Assembly (NCBI RefSeq): GCF_003326755.1
Contig: NZ_JPWH01000022.1
Location: 1-64,000, forward strand
Direction: 5' to 3'
Length of the DNA: 64,000 bases
Source: Thalassospira profundimaris
GTDB lineage: Bacteria > Pseudomonadota > Alphaproteobacteria > Rhodospirillales > Thalassospiraceae
A program made the translations under genes and the position numbers. How positions within the stretch are numbered: position 1 is the stretch's first letter; each line of letters begins with the position of its first letter. Under the pieces are notes generated by a model. That model saw only the letters and a program-made list of their open reading frames with translations. It had not been told where the DNA came from and did no database searches. Shown here piece by piece: positions 1 through 9,103 of this stretch.

Positions 1-40
1 AAACGGGCTCGTCTTCGGATGGGCCCGTTTTGTTTTTTCA
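1..40 (+). terminator. Intrinsic terminator of an upstream gene
   Basis: An AAACGGGC arm pairs with GCCCGTTT across a loop containing CTTCGG, and the hairpin is followed by a T-rich tract. It should end a plus-strand gene lying left of the window. Confidence 0.75.
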
Positions 41-581
41 CGACCTTTTAATCATCCGGCTTGCCATCCGTTCACGCCCGATCCTTCATCGCCGTCATTT
101 GTCGCGATTCATGCGCAGCAAATACATCTTAAAATTGCATTATAGCGAATCGCTGTTTTAAGAAGTATTTCTACGTAATGGCGGATTTGTTGGGTCTTGA
201 TCATCATTTTTTTCTATATCAGATATTCCTGATGGAATTTGAAAGACCGGAAAAAGTGTGCGTTTAGCATCTTATAGGTGCCAATTTTGCCGCGTATCCA
301 TTTAAAGATGTGGTCAGGTAAAAAAACACCCGCCGCGACGCTTGCGCTTTAAAAAGTGCGGTGTATAAAAACAGTCCCGCGGCAAAAACAGCCCCGGGCA
401 CGCGTTTCTGAATAATAAAATTTCGCAGCGCCAAGCTGCGCCGGAGGAAGCGGCGGCCAACGCCAAATCTGCCCCGCCATCATTCAAAAATGATTGGCGA
501 TCCCCGGTATCATTCACATCGCCTGTCCGTGCGTCACGTTTTGCATCACCGCATACAGGTTCGATAAGAGAGGAGGTCGAA
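41..581. other. Leader region of leuC, no gene seen
   Basis: The 541 bases before leuC hold no convincing coding region. The first part is AT-rich and could carry the leu promoter. The later part has short GC-rich inverted repeats, for example GCAGC/GCTGC near 424-438. I looked for a leucine-rich leader peptide with an attenuator and did not find one. A strong ribosome site (AGGAGG at 571-576) lies five bases before the leuC start. Confidence 0.5.
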
Positions 582-1994
582 ATGGGAAACCCGAAAACCC
601 TTTTTGACAAAATTTGGGCAAGCCATGTGATTAACACGCAGGAAGATGGTACCTGCCTTATTTACATCGACCGCCATCTCGTTCACGAGGTTACAAGTCC
701 GCAGGCTTTTGAAGGCCTGCGCAATGCCGGTCGCAAGGTGCGTCACCCGGAACTGACACTGGCCGTTCCCGACCATAACGTGCCGACCACCGACCGGTCG
801 GAAGGGATCAAGGAAGAAGACAGCCGCATCCAGGTTGAAACCCTTGACCAGAACGCCCGCGATACCGGCATTCATTATTTCCCGATGAATGACCTGCGCC
901 AGGGCATTGTTCACATTGTTGGCCCGGAAGAAGGCTTTACCCTGCCTGGTGTGACAATGGTTTGCGGTGATTCGCACACATCGACCCACGGTGCCTTTGG
1001 CGCACTGGCATTTGGTATTGGCACATCCGAAGTTGAACATGTGCTGGCAACCCAGACCCTGGTTCAGAAACCGGCCAAAAACATGCTGGTCAAGGTTGAA
1101 GGCGACCTGCATCCGGGTGTGACCGCCAAGGACATCACCCTTGCCATTATTGGTCGCATCGGCACCGCGGGCGGCACCGGCTATGTGATCGAATATGCCG
1201 GTTCGGCCATTCGGTCGCTGTCGATGGAAGGTCGTATGACCGTCTGTAACATGTCGATCGAAGGCGGTGCGCGCGCCGGCCTGATCGCGCCGGACGAAAA
1301 AACCTTTGAATATATCAAGGGCCGCCCAATGGCACCCAAGGGTGCAGCCTTTGAACAGGCAGTCGAATACTGGAAAACCCTGCCGTCGGATGAAGGCGCA
1401 CATTACGACAAGGTTATCGAACTCGATGCCAGCGACATCATTCCGCAAGTCACCTGGGGCACCAGCCCGGAAGACGTGGCACCAATCAATGCCGTTGTCC
1501 CCGGCCCCGATGATGTCACCGATCCTGGCAAGAAAAAAGCCATTGCCCGGTCGCTTGAATATATGGGCCTGGTTGCCGGTACGCCGCTTGAGGAAGTCAA
1601 AGTTGACCGCGTCTTTATCGGTTCGTGCACCAATGGCCGGATCGAAGATTTGCGCGCTGCTGCCGTGATTGCCAAGGGGCGCAAGGTTGCCGACCATGTT
1701 AATGCAATGGTGGTTCCGGGCTCGGGCCTGGTCAAGGAACAGGCCGAAGCCGAAGGCCTGGACCAGATCTTTATCGATGCCGGTTTTGAATGGCGCGAAC
1801 CGGGCTGCTCGATGTGCCTGGCAATGAACCCGGACCGTCTTGCCCCGGGCGAGCGTTGTGCATCAACCTCGAACCGGAACTTTGAAGGGCGTCAGGGCCG
1901 GGGTGGCAGAACACACCTGATGAGCCCGGCAATGGCTGTTGCTGCCGCTGTCACCGGCCATCTGGCCGATGTTCGCAAACTTGAAATCGTGTAA
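582..1994 (+). CDS. leuC: 3-isopropylmalate dehydratase large subunit
   Basis: LeuC is the large subunit of isopropylmalate isomerase. With LeuD it converts 2-isopropylmalate to 3-isopropylmalate in leucine synthesis in the cytoplasm. The protein has 470 residues, the usual length. The aconitase-family signature [13 protein letters not shown] is present, and the three [4Fe-4S] cysteine ligands are C349 (in SCTNGR), C409 and C412 (in GCSMC). The start is fixed by AGGAGG five bases upstream. It is the first gene of the leu cluster, followed after nine bases by a small unknown gene and then leuD. Nothing is missing from the active site. Confidence 0.98.
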   Translation: MGNPKTLFDKIWASHVINTQEDGTCLIYIDRHLVHEVTSPQAFEGLRNAGRKVRHPELTLAVPDHNVPTTDRSEGIKEEDSRIQVETLDQNARDTGIHYFPMNDLRQGIVHIVGPEEGFTLPGVTMVCGDSHTSTHGAFGALAFGIGTSEVEHVLATQTLVQKPAKNMLVKVEGDLHPGVTAKDITLAIIGRIGTAGGTGYVIEYAGSAIRSLSMEGRMTVCNMSIEGGARAGLIAPDEKTFEYIKGRPMAPKGAAFEQAVEYWKTLPSDEGAHYDKVIELDASDIIPQVTWGTSPEDVAPINAVVPGPDDVTDPGKKKAIARSLEYMGLVAGTPLEEVKVDRVFIGSCTNGRIEDLRAAAVIAKGRKVADHVNAMVVPGSGLVKEQAEAEGLDQIFIDAGFEWREPGCSMCLAMNPDRLAPGERCASTSNRNFEGRQGRGGRTHLMSPAMAVAAAVTGHLADVRKLEIV

Positions 1995-2003
1995 GGCCCC
2001 ATA

Positions 2004-2192
2004 ATGTCTGCACAAGGCTTTATCATTCGGGACGAAGGCATCTCGCGTTTCGGGCGGGCAGTGGTTCTTGAAACCCTGCTCCCCCAGCTCACCGGGATCA
2101 ACCTGCCCGATTTCGTTGCCAATGACATCGACGCCACCGAAGACCTGATCGAAGCCCTCGGTCTGGTGTGGGATGCCGAAAACAAGGGATAA
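2004..2192 (+). CDS. Small acidic protein of unknown function between leuC and leuD
   Basis: A 62-residue open frame fills the gap between leuC and leuD exactly. It starts nine bases after leuC, with TAAGG overlapping the leuC stop as a possible ribosome site, and ends four bases before the leuD start. The product is acidic, mainly in its C-terminal half ([16 protein letters not shown]), with no membrane segment, cysteine or known motif. The tight spacing says it is translated with the leu genes. I do not recognise the family. It might be a small partner of the dehydratase, but that is a guess. The fit between two sure genes is the main support that it is real. Confidence 0.7.
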   Translation: MSAQGFIIRDEGISRFGRAVVLETLLPQLTGINLPDFVANDIDATEDLIEALGLVWDAENKG

Positions 2193-2196
2193 GACA

Positions 2197-2808
2197 ATGG
2201 AAAAGTTCAACACTTTAACCGGTGTGGCCGCACCGTTGCCGATGCTTAATGTCGATACCGACATGATCATCCCCAAGCAGTTCCTCAAGACCATCAAGCG
2301 GTCGGGTCTGGGTAAAAACCTGTTTGATGAAATGCGTTACGACGACAATGGAAATGAAATTCCCGATTTCGTTTTAAACCAGCCCGCCTATCGCAATGCC
2401 AAAATCCTTGTAACCGGAGCCAATTTTGGCTGTGGTTCCTCGCGCGAGCATGCGCCCTGGTCACTGCTGGATTTTGGCATTCGCTGCATCATCGCGCCGA
2501 GCTTTGCCGACATTTTCTATAATAACTGCTTTAAGAACGGCATTTTGCCGATCAAATTGCCGCAGGAAGATGTGGACAAACTGATGGCGGATGCCGAACG
2601 CGGGGCCAATGCCACCGTCACGGTTGACCTGGAAAAACAGGAAATCAGTGGCCCGGATGGCGGTTGCATCAAGTTTGATGTTGAACCGTTCCGCAAGCAT
2701 TGCCTGCTTAACGGCCTTGATGACATCGGCCTGACCCTTCAGAAGGCCGACGACATTGCCAGTTTTGAAGCGCAGCGCGCGGCGTCCCAGCCCTGGCTGT
2801 CGCTGTAA
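2197..2808 (+). CDS. leuD: 3-isopropylmalate dehydratase small subunit
   Basis: LeuD supplies the swivelling domain of isopropylmalate isomerase and works as a heterodimer with LeuC. At 203 residues it is full length. It shows the family pattern [14 protein letters not shown] near residues 17-30 and [13 protein letters not shown] near 70-82, the loop that contacts substrate. An upstream in-frame start at 2173 would add eight residues but overlaps the preceding small gene. The ATG at 2197 has AAGGGA upstream and matches the usual N-terminus, so I chose it. A strong hairpin follows the gene and separates it from leuB. Confidence 0.97.
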   Translation: MEKFNTLTGVAAPLPMLNVDTDMIIPKQFLKTIKRSGLGKNLFDEMRYDDNGNEIPDFVLNQPAYRNAKILVTGANFGCGSSREHAPWSLLDFGIRCIIAPSFADIFYNNCFKNGILPIKLPQEDVDKLMADAERGANATVTVDLEKQEISGPDGGCIKFDVEPFRKHCLLNGLDDIGLTLQKADDIASFEAQRAASQPWLSL

Positions 2809-2813
2809 AAATC

Positions 2814-2844
2814 AGGGCGGCGTTCATATACGCCGCCCTCTTTT
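2814..2844 (+). terminator. Terminator hairpin between leuD and leuB
   Basis: AGGGCGGCGT (2814-2823) pairs perfectly with ACGCCGCCCT (2830-2839) across a six-base loop, and CTTTT follows. It can terminate or attenuate transcription before leuB. Confidence 0.85.
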
Positions 2845-2901
2845 AGTTTCCCGCATATCTGGCGCGTCTGCGCGCCGCACCATCTTTGCGAAGGTTAGAA
2901 A

Positions 2902-4005
2902 ATGACGATTACCAAAAAAGTCCTGATGTTGCCGGGCGACGGCATTGGCCCGGAAGTCATGCGCCAGGTCCAGCGCGTCATGGACTGGATGGCAAAAAAG
3001 CGTGACATCAATTTTGACGTTACCGAAGGTCTTATTGGTGGCGCCTCGATCGATGCCCACAACAACCCGCTGACCGACGAAACCCTGGCTGATGCCATGG
3101 CAGCCGATGCGGTTCTGCTGGGTGCTGTTGGGGGACCGAAATGGGATAACCTTCCGTTTGATATCAAACCGGAACGCGGCCTGCTTAAAATCCGCAAGGA
3201 AATGGGCCTGTTTGCCAATCTGCGCCCCGCCCTGGTCTTTGACGCCCTTGTTGGCGCATCGACCCTGAAGGAAGATGTGGTCAAGGGGCTGGACATCATG
3301 ATCCTGCGTGAATTGACCGGCGGCATCTATTTCGGTCAGCCGCGCGGTATTGAAGAGCGCGACGGGGTCCGTTTTGGCTTCAACACTCTGGTTTATTCCG
3401 AACCCGAAATCGAACGCATCGCCCGCGTCGCCTTTGACATGGCGATGAAGCGCAACAAGCGTCTGTGCTCGGTCGACAAGGCCAACGTTCTGGAATCCAC
3501 TGTTCTGTGGCGCGAAGTTGTTGAACGCGTTGCCAAGGACTTCCCGGAAGTCGACGTCAGCCATATGTATGTCGATAACGCCTCCATGCAGCTGGTGCGG
3601 AACCCGAAACAGTTTGACGTGATGGTCACGACCAACATGTTTGGCGACATTCTGTCGGATTGTGCTGCCATGCTGACCGGGTCACTGGGCATGTTGCCGT
3701 CTGCATCGCTGGGGGCTGCCGATGAAACCGGTGCGCGCAAGGCCTTGTACGAACCGGTACACGGTTCCGCCCCGGATATTGCCGGTCAGGACCTGGCAAA
3801 CCCGCTGGCAACCCTGCTATCCTTTGCCATGATGCTGCGTTATTCCTTCGACTTGGGCGACGATGCCACCCTGATCGAAACCGCCGTTCAGAACGTTCTG
3901 AAAGGTGGTCTGCGCACGGCAGACATCATGCAGCCGGGCATGGCAAAGGTTTCAACCACCGTTATGGGTGAGTCCGTTATCAACGAACTCAACAAGCTCG
4001 TCTGA
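2902..4005 (+). CDS. leuB: 3-isopropylmalate dehydrogenase
   Basis: LeuB oxidises and decarboxylates 3-isopropylmalate to 2-ketoisocaproate with NAD+. The 367-residue length is standard. The N-terminal [10 protein letters not shown] motif, the [10 protein letters not shown] substrate loop near residue 135, the catalytic lysine/aspartate regions (DKANVLES and [17 protein letters not shown]) and the C-terminal [12 protein letters not shown] segment are all intact. It lies 93 bases after leuD, beyond a strong hairpin, so it may have its own promoter or depend on readthrough. A second strong terminator follows it. Confidence 0.98.
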   Translation: MTITKKVLMLPGDGIGPEVMRQVQRVMDWMAKKRDINFDVTEGLIGGASIDAHNNPLTDETLADAMAADAVLLGAVGGPKWDNLPFDIKPERGLLKIRKEMGLFANLRPALVFDALVGASTLKEDVVKGLDIMILRELTGGIYFGQPRGIEERDGVRFGFNTLVYSEPEIERIARVAFDMAMKRNKRLCSVDKANVLESTVLWREVVERVAKDFPEVDVSHMYVDNASMQLVRNPKQFDVMVTTNMFGDILSDCAAMLTGSLGMLPSASLGAADETGARKALYEPVHGSAPDIAGQDLANPLATLLSFAMMLRYSFDLGDDATLIETAVQNVLKGGLRTADIMQPGMAKVSTTVMGESVINELNKLV

Positions 4006-4029
4006 TCGTCTTCCGATCCTTCAGATGCC

Positions 4030-4064
4030 AAGGCCGGGATTTGGTGCAAATCCCGGCCTTTTTA
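4030..4064 (+). terminator. Terminator of leuB
   Basis: AAGGCCGGGATTT (4030-4042) pairs with AAATCCCGGCCTT (4048-4060), a 13-base perfect stem followed by TTTA. It ends the leucine cluster. Confidence 0.9.
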
Positions 4065-4187
4065 TTTGATTTCAAGGACCTGTCGCGAAAAAGACACATT
4101 CAAAACCGCAATCGGCCCATGCAATACGCGCGTGACGTGATATAGTGGCAAAAAATATATTCAAAAAAGCAAGGACCGCGTAAACTG

Positions 4188-6257
4188 ATGGCGAAAACCA
4201 CAAAATTCATTCTTGGCAGTGTCGTAATCGTCGCTGCCATTGGTGTCGGACTGCATTATATGGCACCCGTTTACACCGAAAAGAACCTGCGCAGTGCCCT
4301 GACCGATCCGCAATCCCAAATTCGCGGTGAATTTTCCAATTTCCATATGTCGCTGTTCAAAGGCACCATGTCGGCAGATGACGTAAAAATCATCAGTATG
4401 GATGGCACTGTTTACCAGGCTGGCCGCGTTGATATTTCCGGCATTGACTGGCTGGCCGTGTATGGCTTTAACCCGCTTGGCGACGCGCTGGCGGCGAAAA
4501 TGCAGCTTGCAAATGCCCGTATCGACAGTAACGGTCGCATTATCAGCTTTGACACGGCGGATCTTGCCGATGTGTCGGCCGATACATCAACCTGGCTTCC
4601 CGAAACATTTGCCGCCGGTGACATCAAAAGCCCCGGCCTGAAACACACCTTCCTGGGGCAAAGCAGCAATATCGCCGATATTCATATCGAGGATATTGCC
4701 TTTGACCATATTGGCGGTGTCACCACCGGTGCCTGGAACTATGACGCCGGATCGGAATTTGGCAATGCCAGCGTTGCGCAAAGTATTTTTGCCAACTGTG
4801 CCGGTCCCATGAAGCTGCTTCAGCAGACTGATACGGCGGATTTTAACTGGAATTCGGCTGAATCGTGCGAGCATATGGCACTGGCTGACCTTGCCATGTC
4901 CCTGCCAGACAAGTCAAAACTCACCGCAGCCGGTATCCTGATTGACGGCCTGGACAATGAATCCTTTAAAAAAGCCAGCGTAACCGGCCTCAAGATCGTT
5001 GCTCCCCAAAATCGCGGAAAATTTGAAATTGGCCGCCTGGAAATCAGTGATTTTGATCAGGCCATTGACCCCGACCAAATCCCCATGCCCGGCGAAAAGT
5101 TTGATTTCAACCGCTGGCTCAAGGCATTTGAAACCGTCAAAATCGGAAAACTGGAACTGTCAGACCAGTTTTTTTCCACCCCGGATGCCGAAATTCGCTG
5201 GGATCACTTTTCCATTCATAATCTTGGCGATCAGATGGTCGGGGAAATTTCCTCGCGCGGCCTGTCCCTGCATGGCAGTGATACCAACATTACCGCCAAA
5301 TTCGGCCTTGATACGCTGACATTGCGCGACGTTAACCTCAAAAGCATCGCATCGACCCTGGAATATATTTCGCCAACCGCAGACGAAGCCGAACAGCTTG
5401 CCCTGCTTTCAACCCGCACACTCGGTGAAATGGGCTTCCCCTTTAGTGTTCCCTATTTCTCGACCTATGAGTTTTCCGGTTTGGAAGTCGGTATTTCGGG
5501 CGTTCAGGACGTTCATCTGACCGTCGATGAATTTGGCGGTGCAATCGGCGATGTCGGCCCCATCGTCGACGGCGGCGCGGACGTTGCCCGCACCCAGACC
5601 GGTCATATTGCCGGTGTCAGTATCGACATGCCCGACGAAGTGGCAAACAATCCACGCGTACTCGATGCGCTGGGTGTTAAAAAGTTTTCCCAACTAACGC
5701 TGGATATGGATGCCCATCAACGATGGTCGGCAAAAACCGGTGATTTTCAATATGCCATTGATGAACTGACCGTGCGGGACTTTGGCACCGTAAAATTCTC
5801 GATGACCCTAAGCGGATTCAGCCCGGAAGTTGTTGATCAGTTACAATCCATTCCGGTGATGCGCGCCGACCGGCAACTGCCCGTCATACTGGGGCAAAAC
5901 GGGGCCTTGAAGTCCGCCTCGCTTGAAATTTATGGCGACAATCTGGTTCCCACCGCTTTGCGGCTGATGGCGCTTAAAACAGGTGTTCCGTCCGATCAAT
6001 TGCAGCTTACAGCGGGCATGAGCATCATGCAGGCCCAGCAACAATATGGCTCAACCGGACAACTGGGCACATCGCTGCAACAACTGGCAAACTGGATTGC
6101 CAAGCCGCAGCATCTGAAAATTACCCTCACACCGGAAAACCCGGTGCCTTTTGCCGATCTGATGAACAATCCTGTTCCGCCTACCCCCCCGGTTCTGGCA
6201 GAAACCTTTGGCCTGAAAATTCTTGCCAATGACGAAGTTGCCAATCCGGCAAATTAA
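4188..6257 (+). CDS. Large membrane-anchored protein of unknown function
   Basis: A 689-residue protein with one hydrophobic segment at residues 7-26, either a signal anchor or an uncleaved signal, after a lysine-containing start. The rest is hydrophilic and rich in alternating beta-like patterns with repeated 'DI..' and 'L.L.D' stretches, and is predicted to lie in the periplasm. Two cysteine residues (in FANCAG and SAESCEHMAL) fall within about 25 residues and could form a disulfide. I do not recognise a named family. The layout is reminiscent of YdgA/DUF945 or AsmA-like envelope proteins, but I see no diagnostic motif. It is monocistronic, between the leuB terminator and its own terminator. 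Confidence 0.85.
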   Translation: MAKTTKFILGSVVIVAAIGVGLHYMAPVYTEKNLRSALTDPQSQIRGEFSNFHMSLFKGTMSADDVKIISMDGTVYQAGRVDISGIDWLAVYGFNPLGDALAAKMQLANARIDSNGRIISFDTADLADVSADTSTWLPETFAAGDIKSPGLKHTFLGQSSNIADIHIEDIAFDHIGGVTTGAWNYDAGSEFGNASVAQSIFANCAGPMKLLQQTDTADFNWNSAESCEHMALADLAMSLPDKSKLTAAGILIDGLDNESFKKASVTGLKIVAPQNRGKFEIGRLEISDFDQAIDPDQIPMPGEKFDFNRWLKAFETVKIGKLELSDQFFSTPDAEIRWDHFSIHNLGDQMVGEISSRGLSLHGSDTNITAKFGLDTLTLRDVNLKSIASTLEYISPTADEAEQLALLSTRTLGEMGFPFSVPYFSTYEFSGLEVGISGVQDVHLTVDEFGGAIGDVGPIVDGGADVARTQTGHIAGVSIDMPDEVANNPRVLDALGVKKFSQLTLDMDAHQRWSAKTGDFQYAIDELTVRDFGTVKFSMTLSGFSPEVVDQLQSIPVMRADRQLPVILGQNGALKSASLEIYGDNLVPTALRLMALKTGVPSDQLQLTAGMSIMQAQQQYGSTGQLGTSLQQLANWIAKPQHLKITLTPENPVPFADLMNNPVPPTPPVLAETFGLKILANDEVANPAN

Positions 6258-6280
6258 AAAGGCCGGACCATCACCACATA

Positions 6281-6309
6281 AGGGCCGGGGTCATTCTCCC
6301 GGCCTTTTC
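6281..6309 (+). terminator. Terminator of the 689-residue protein gene
   Basis: GGCCGGG (6283-6289) pairs with CCCGGCC (6298-6304), followed by TTTTC. A second GGCCGG at 6261-6266 could form a competing hairpin with the same right arm. Confidence 0.7.
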
Positions 6310-6384
6310 GTTTATGCGCTCTGCCCGGCCAGTCACGGCGCTAACAGGCCACCTCAAAAGGGCAACAACATTGGCAAAATAACC

Positions 6385-7323
6385 TCAATCAAGTTCATTA
6401 ACTGATATTGGATTAAAATGAGCAAGTTTGTCCGGATTGCGATGTAAAAAAACACGTTTTATTCCATCCGGAGCCAGCAAAACGGTCAGCGCCGTATCTA
6501 CGGCATCATCAATTGAGAACAGAAGCCAGCTTTCTGCCCCCGTTTCAACAACCGTAAGCCCGGCATTGACAAGGTTCTTGCGCCAAATTCCGGCAAAGAA
6601 GCGCGCAATCCGGTCCGCTCCAAACAGGGTATTGATGTTGGTCTTGGCCTTGCCACCGCCATCCCCTTGCAATGTAATGTCCGGTGCCAGAAATGCGGCA
6701 ATCCGATCTGCCTGGCCTGATTGCAGGGCCTCGACAAACCCGGCCAGGTCACTGGCCGTCAGCCGTTTCCCAGCTGTTACATCCTGTGATGCAATCCCCG
6801 GCTTTTTTGCCGTTTCCGCGCCTTCAATATCATCATCACCCGACGTCAATCTGTCCATTTTGCGGCGTGCGCGAAACAGAATTTGCCGCGCATTATTGGG
6901 CCTGTTTCCCAATGTTTCGGCAATGGCCGCGTGATCCCAGTCAAAAACATCGTGCAATACCAAGGCAATGCGTTCGTGCGGCGACAATTCGTCAAGCATC
7001 ACCAAATAGGCCTGCGATAAACAGGCCTGATTAAGCAGCCTGTCCTCGCTTTCCCGGGCAAACGGATTGACCCAGGGTTCGGGCAACCATTGCCCGACGT
7101 AATTTTCCCGTCGTCGCCGTGCTGATTTCAGAACATCCAGGCACAAATTTGAACAGACCCGGATCAGCCAGCCGGTCGGATCTTTCAGGCTGGAAATATC
7201 GGTCTGGTGCCAGCGCAGCCAAACATCCTGAACCGCATCTTCGGCATCGGCATAGCTGCCCAAAAACCGAAAGGCCAATGCAAACAGGCGCGGGCGCTGC
7301 TGGTCAAAAATCGCCGTCGACAT
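6385..7323 (-). CDS. ECF41-type RNA polymerase sigma factor with SnoaL-like C-terminal domain
   Basis: A 312-residue extracytoplasmic-function sigma factor. Region 2 (FDQQRPRLFALAFRFLGSYADAEDAVQDVWLRW) covers about residues 7-45 and region 4 about 115-165, ending in ARRKMDRL. A C-terminal extension of about 120 residues resembles SnoaL/NTF2. Three hallmarks of the ECF41 group are present: WLPEP in the linker, DGGGK and NPDKL in the extension. In this group the extension controls activity instead of a separate anti-sigma factor. An upstream in-frame start would add 22 residues; the ATG at 7323 matches the family N-terminus. It follows the carboxymuconolactone decarboxylase-like gene in the same direction, the classic ECF41 partnership. 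Confidence 0.93.
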   Translation of the reverse strand: MSTAIFDQQRPRLFALAFRFLGSYADAEDAVQDVWLRWHQTDISSLKDPTGWLIRVCSNLCLDVLKSARRRRENYVGQWLPEPWVNPFARESEDRLLNQACLSQAYLVMLDELSPHERIALVLHDVFDWDHAAIAETLGNRPNNARQILFRARRKMDRLTSGDDDIEGAETAKKPGIASQDVTAGKRLTASDLAGFVEALQSGQADRIAAFLAPDITLQGDGGGKAKTNINTLFGADRIARFFAGIWRKNLVNAGLTVVETGAESWLLFSIDDAVDTALTVLLAPDGIKRVFLHRNPDKLAHFNPISVNELD

Positions 7324-7343
7324 GACATTTATTCCCGCTGTCA

Positions 7344-7391
7344 AACACAAAATCCGGCGCGGGCCAAGGGACAAAAGCCCGGCCCGCACCG
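7344..7391 (-). other. Inverted repeat between the CMD gene and the sigma factor gene
   Basis: On the minus strand a GCGGGCC arm and a GGCCCGC arm are separated by about 15 bases in the 92-base gap between the two genes. Only a weak T tract follows, so it could lower readthrough into the sigma gene rather than stop it. Confidence 0.4.
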
Positions 7392-7415
7392 CATAGTTTC
7401 CATCAATAGCCGTTT

Positions 7416-7850
7416 TTAAGCAAAAGGATGCTGTGCAACCCCCAATCGGTTCCAGGCATTGATCAGGGCAATGGCCATTGTCAGTTCGGAAATTTCCTCG
7501 GGCGAAAAATCTGCCTCAAGGGCGGTGAAACTGGCATCAATTTCGGCTGTGTCCGCCCCCAGAGTCAGCTTTTCTGCCCAGTCAAGTGCGGCCCGTTCAT
7601 CGGGTTCAAAATCGCGGGCATTGCGCCAACTCGCCAGCATGTCAATCTTGCCCTGTGCGCCGCCCTGTTTCAGATAATCCGCGCAGTGCATCCGCAGGCA
7701 AAATGAACACGCATTTAGCTGCGAAACCCGACATTTGACAATTTCAACCAGCGTCCCGCTCAGCCTGGTGTTTGTATTAAACAGCATTGAGGCATCATAC
7801 AGCCCTTTAAAAAGCACCGGGCTGGTTTTGGCAAAGTCAAAACGGTTCAT
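7416..7850 (-). CDS. Carboxymuconolactone decarboxylase family protein (AhpD-like)
   Basis: A 144-residue all-helical protein of the carboxymuconolactone decarboxylase/AhpD superfamily. The redox motif CSFCLRMHC (CxxC followed by H) occurs near residues 51-59, and the segment NTRLSGTLVEIVKCRVSQLNAC is typical. Such proteins often act as peroxidases or disulfide reductases; the substrate here is unknown. An upstream start would add 16 residues, but the ATG at 7850 has GGAGGA a few bases before it. It is transcribed with the downstream ECF41 sigma factor, and CMD-family proteins are the known targets of such sigma factors. An ECF41-like promoter lies 53 bases upstream. Confidence 0.92.
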   Translation of the reverse strand: MNRFDFAKTSPVLFKGLYDASMLFNTNTRLSGTLVEIVKCRVSQLNACSFCLRMHCADYLKQGGAQGKIDMLASWRNARDFEPDERAALDWAEKLTLGADTAEIDASFTALEADFSPEEISELTMAIALINAWNRLGVAQHPFA

Positions 7851-7902
7851 CTTCGTCCTCCATCTTGCATGTCGTGATTTTGAAATCACGCTCTGCAAAC
7901 AG

Positions 7903-7929
7903 GACGAGACGGCACTACCATCTGTTACA
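7903..7929 (-). promoter_or_regulatory. ECF41-type promoter upstream of the CMD gene
   Basis: On the minus strand the sequence reads TGTAACA, then 16 bases, then CGTC. The consensus I recall for ECF41 promoters is TGTCACA-N16-CGTC, so this differs at one base and has exact spacing. It lies 53 bases before the CMD start codon and would make the CMD-sigma unit self-activating. Confidence 0.75.
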
Positions 7930-8051
7930 GAAACTGCAATTTTTTGATGACATCCGAGATCATCTCGCAGTTTTTCATTAAATTCATTTGTTGCATTTAA
8001 TTCATTTAATTATATATCCTACCTAAAACGGAGGAAAAGAAGGAGAGTCTC

Positions 8052-8516
8052 ATGAACATGGTTGCACAACATCGCCAGCTTCCGCCAAGCGCACAGGATG
8101 CAGCCATTGCACGGGTTTCAGGACAGGCCTTGTCGCGCTATGCACAAACCAAAAGCCCGCTTAAACTGCGCATCACAGATGCAGAGCAAGCCGAACCTAT
8201 CGAGCTTCCTGCTGGCGCGGTTGCACTTCTCATGGAAATTCTGGAAACGATGGCTGCGGGTCGCGGTGTTACCATCATCCCTGAAAACGCCGAACTTACG
8301 ACAGTGCAGGCTGCCGATATCCTCAACGTCTCGCGCCCCTTTCTGATCAAGCTTTTGGAAGAGAACAAGATTCCCTTCCGGAAAGTTGGGAAACATCGTC
8401 GTATCCGTATGGAAGACGTGATGACCTATAAAACCCGGATCGACCAGGAGCGCGAGGCTGTCCTCGACCAGCTCGCCGCAGACGCACAAGAACAGGACAT
8501 GGGCTACGGAGAATGA
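8052..8516 (+). CDS. Excisionase-like helix-turn-helix antitoxin
   Basis: A 154-residue protein whose residues from about 80 to 130 form an excisionase/MerR-like winged helix (TVQAADILNVSRPFLIKLL, then KIPFRKVGKHRRIR and MEDVMTYK). Its stop overlaps the start of a PIN-domain gene in an ATGA arrangement, the layout of a type II toxin-antitoxin pair with the antitoxin first. The C-terminal acidic tail may bind the toxin. It is preceded by GGAGAG and an AT-rich promoter region containing repeated ATTTAATTCATTTAATT-like sequence around 7977-8012, where it probably represses itself. The antitoxin role is inferred from domain and context. Confidence 0.85.
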   Translation: MNMVAQHRQLPPSAQDAAIARVSGQALSRYAQTKSPLKLRITDAEQAEPIELPAGAVALLMEILETMAAGRGVTIIPENAELTTVQAADILNVSRPFLIKLLEENKIPFRKVGKHRRIRMEDVMTYKTRIDQEREAVLDQLAADAQEQDMGYGE

Positions 8517-9082
8517 GTGGCTACACTGTCCTGCTGGATGCCAATGTCCTCTATCCCGCGCCAATGCGGGACGTCTTGATGCAGCTTGCCGTTGCTGACT
8601 TGTTCAAGGCGAAATGGACAGATGACATTCATCGGGAATGGATAAATGCGCTCTTGCGTAAAGAGCCTCATCGCGAGCTTAGTGCGCTTGAACGCACACG
8701 CGATCTGATGAATACGTCCGTCCGCGACTGTCTGGTAACAGGTTACGACAGCCTGATCCCATCGCTCACTCTGCCTGATCCTGATGACCGACATGTCCTG
8801 GCGGCGGCCATCGTTGGCCGCTGTGACGCCATCGTCACGCAGAACCTCAAGGATTTCCCGACAAATGCCCTCGAACCCTTTGGCATTGAAACACAACATC
8901 CCGACGCGTTTTTGAGCAATCAGCTTTCCCTGGCACCAGGCCTGGTTTGTTCTGCCTTGCGAAAAGTACGCGCACGCCTGAAAAACCCACCAAAGACCGC
9001 CAATGAATATCTGGCAATCCTGACACAACAGGGCCTCGTCGCAACAGTCGCCGAGCTTGAACAGTTCTCGGAACTGCTCTGA
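8513..9082 (+). CDS. PIN-domain toxin (putative ribonuclease)
   Basis: A 189-residue PIN-domain protein. The expected acidic metal ligands are visible: D9 in LLDANVLYP, E42 in DDIHREW, D91/D92 in DPDDRHVLAAAI, and N111/D114 in TQNLKDFP. PIN toxins cut RNA in a Mg2+-dependent way; which RNA is cut here is unknown. It overlaps the antitoxin gene by four bases, so translation is coupled. The last 60 residues extend beyond the minimal fold and may contact the antitoxin. All catalytic residues are intact, so the toxin should be active. Confidence 0.9.
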   Translation: MSGYTVLLDANVLYPAPMRDVLMQLAVADLFKAKWTDDIHREWINALLRKEPHRELSALERTRDLMNTSVRDCLVTGYDSLIPSLTLPDPDDRHVLAAAIVGRCDAIVTQNLKDFPTNALEPFGIETQHPDAFLSNQLSLAPGLVCSALRKVRARLKNPPKTANEYLAILTQQGLVATVAELEQFSELL

Positions 9083-9103
9083 AAACCGGCTTATCCTATA
9101 CCA

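Noticed and set aside
41-581. A leucine leader peptide and attenuator before leuC
   Set aside because: No short frame with a run of leucine codons and no terminator/antiterminator pair was found.
546-1697. A long open frame on the minus strand opposite leuC
   Set aside because: The product has no coherent domain and lies wholly across a certain leuC gene; it comes from codon bias on the other strand.
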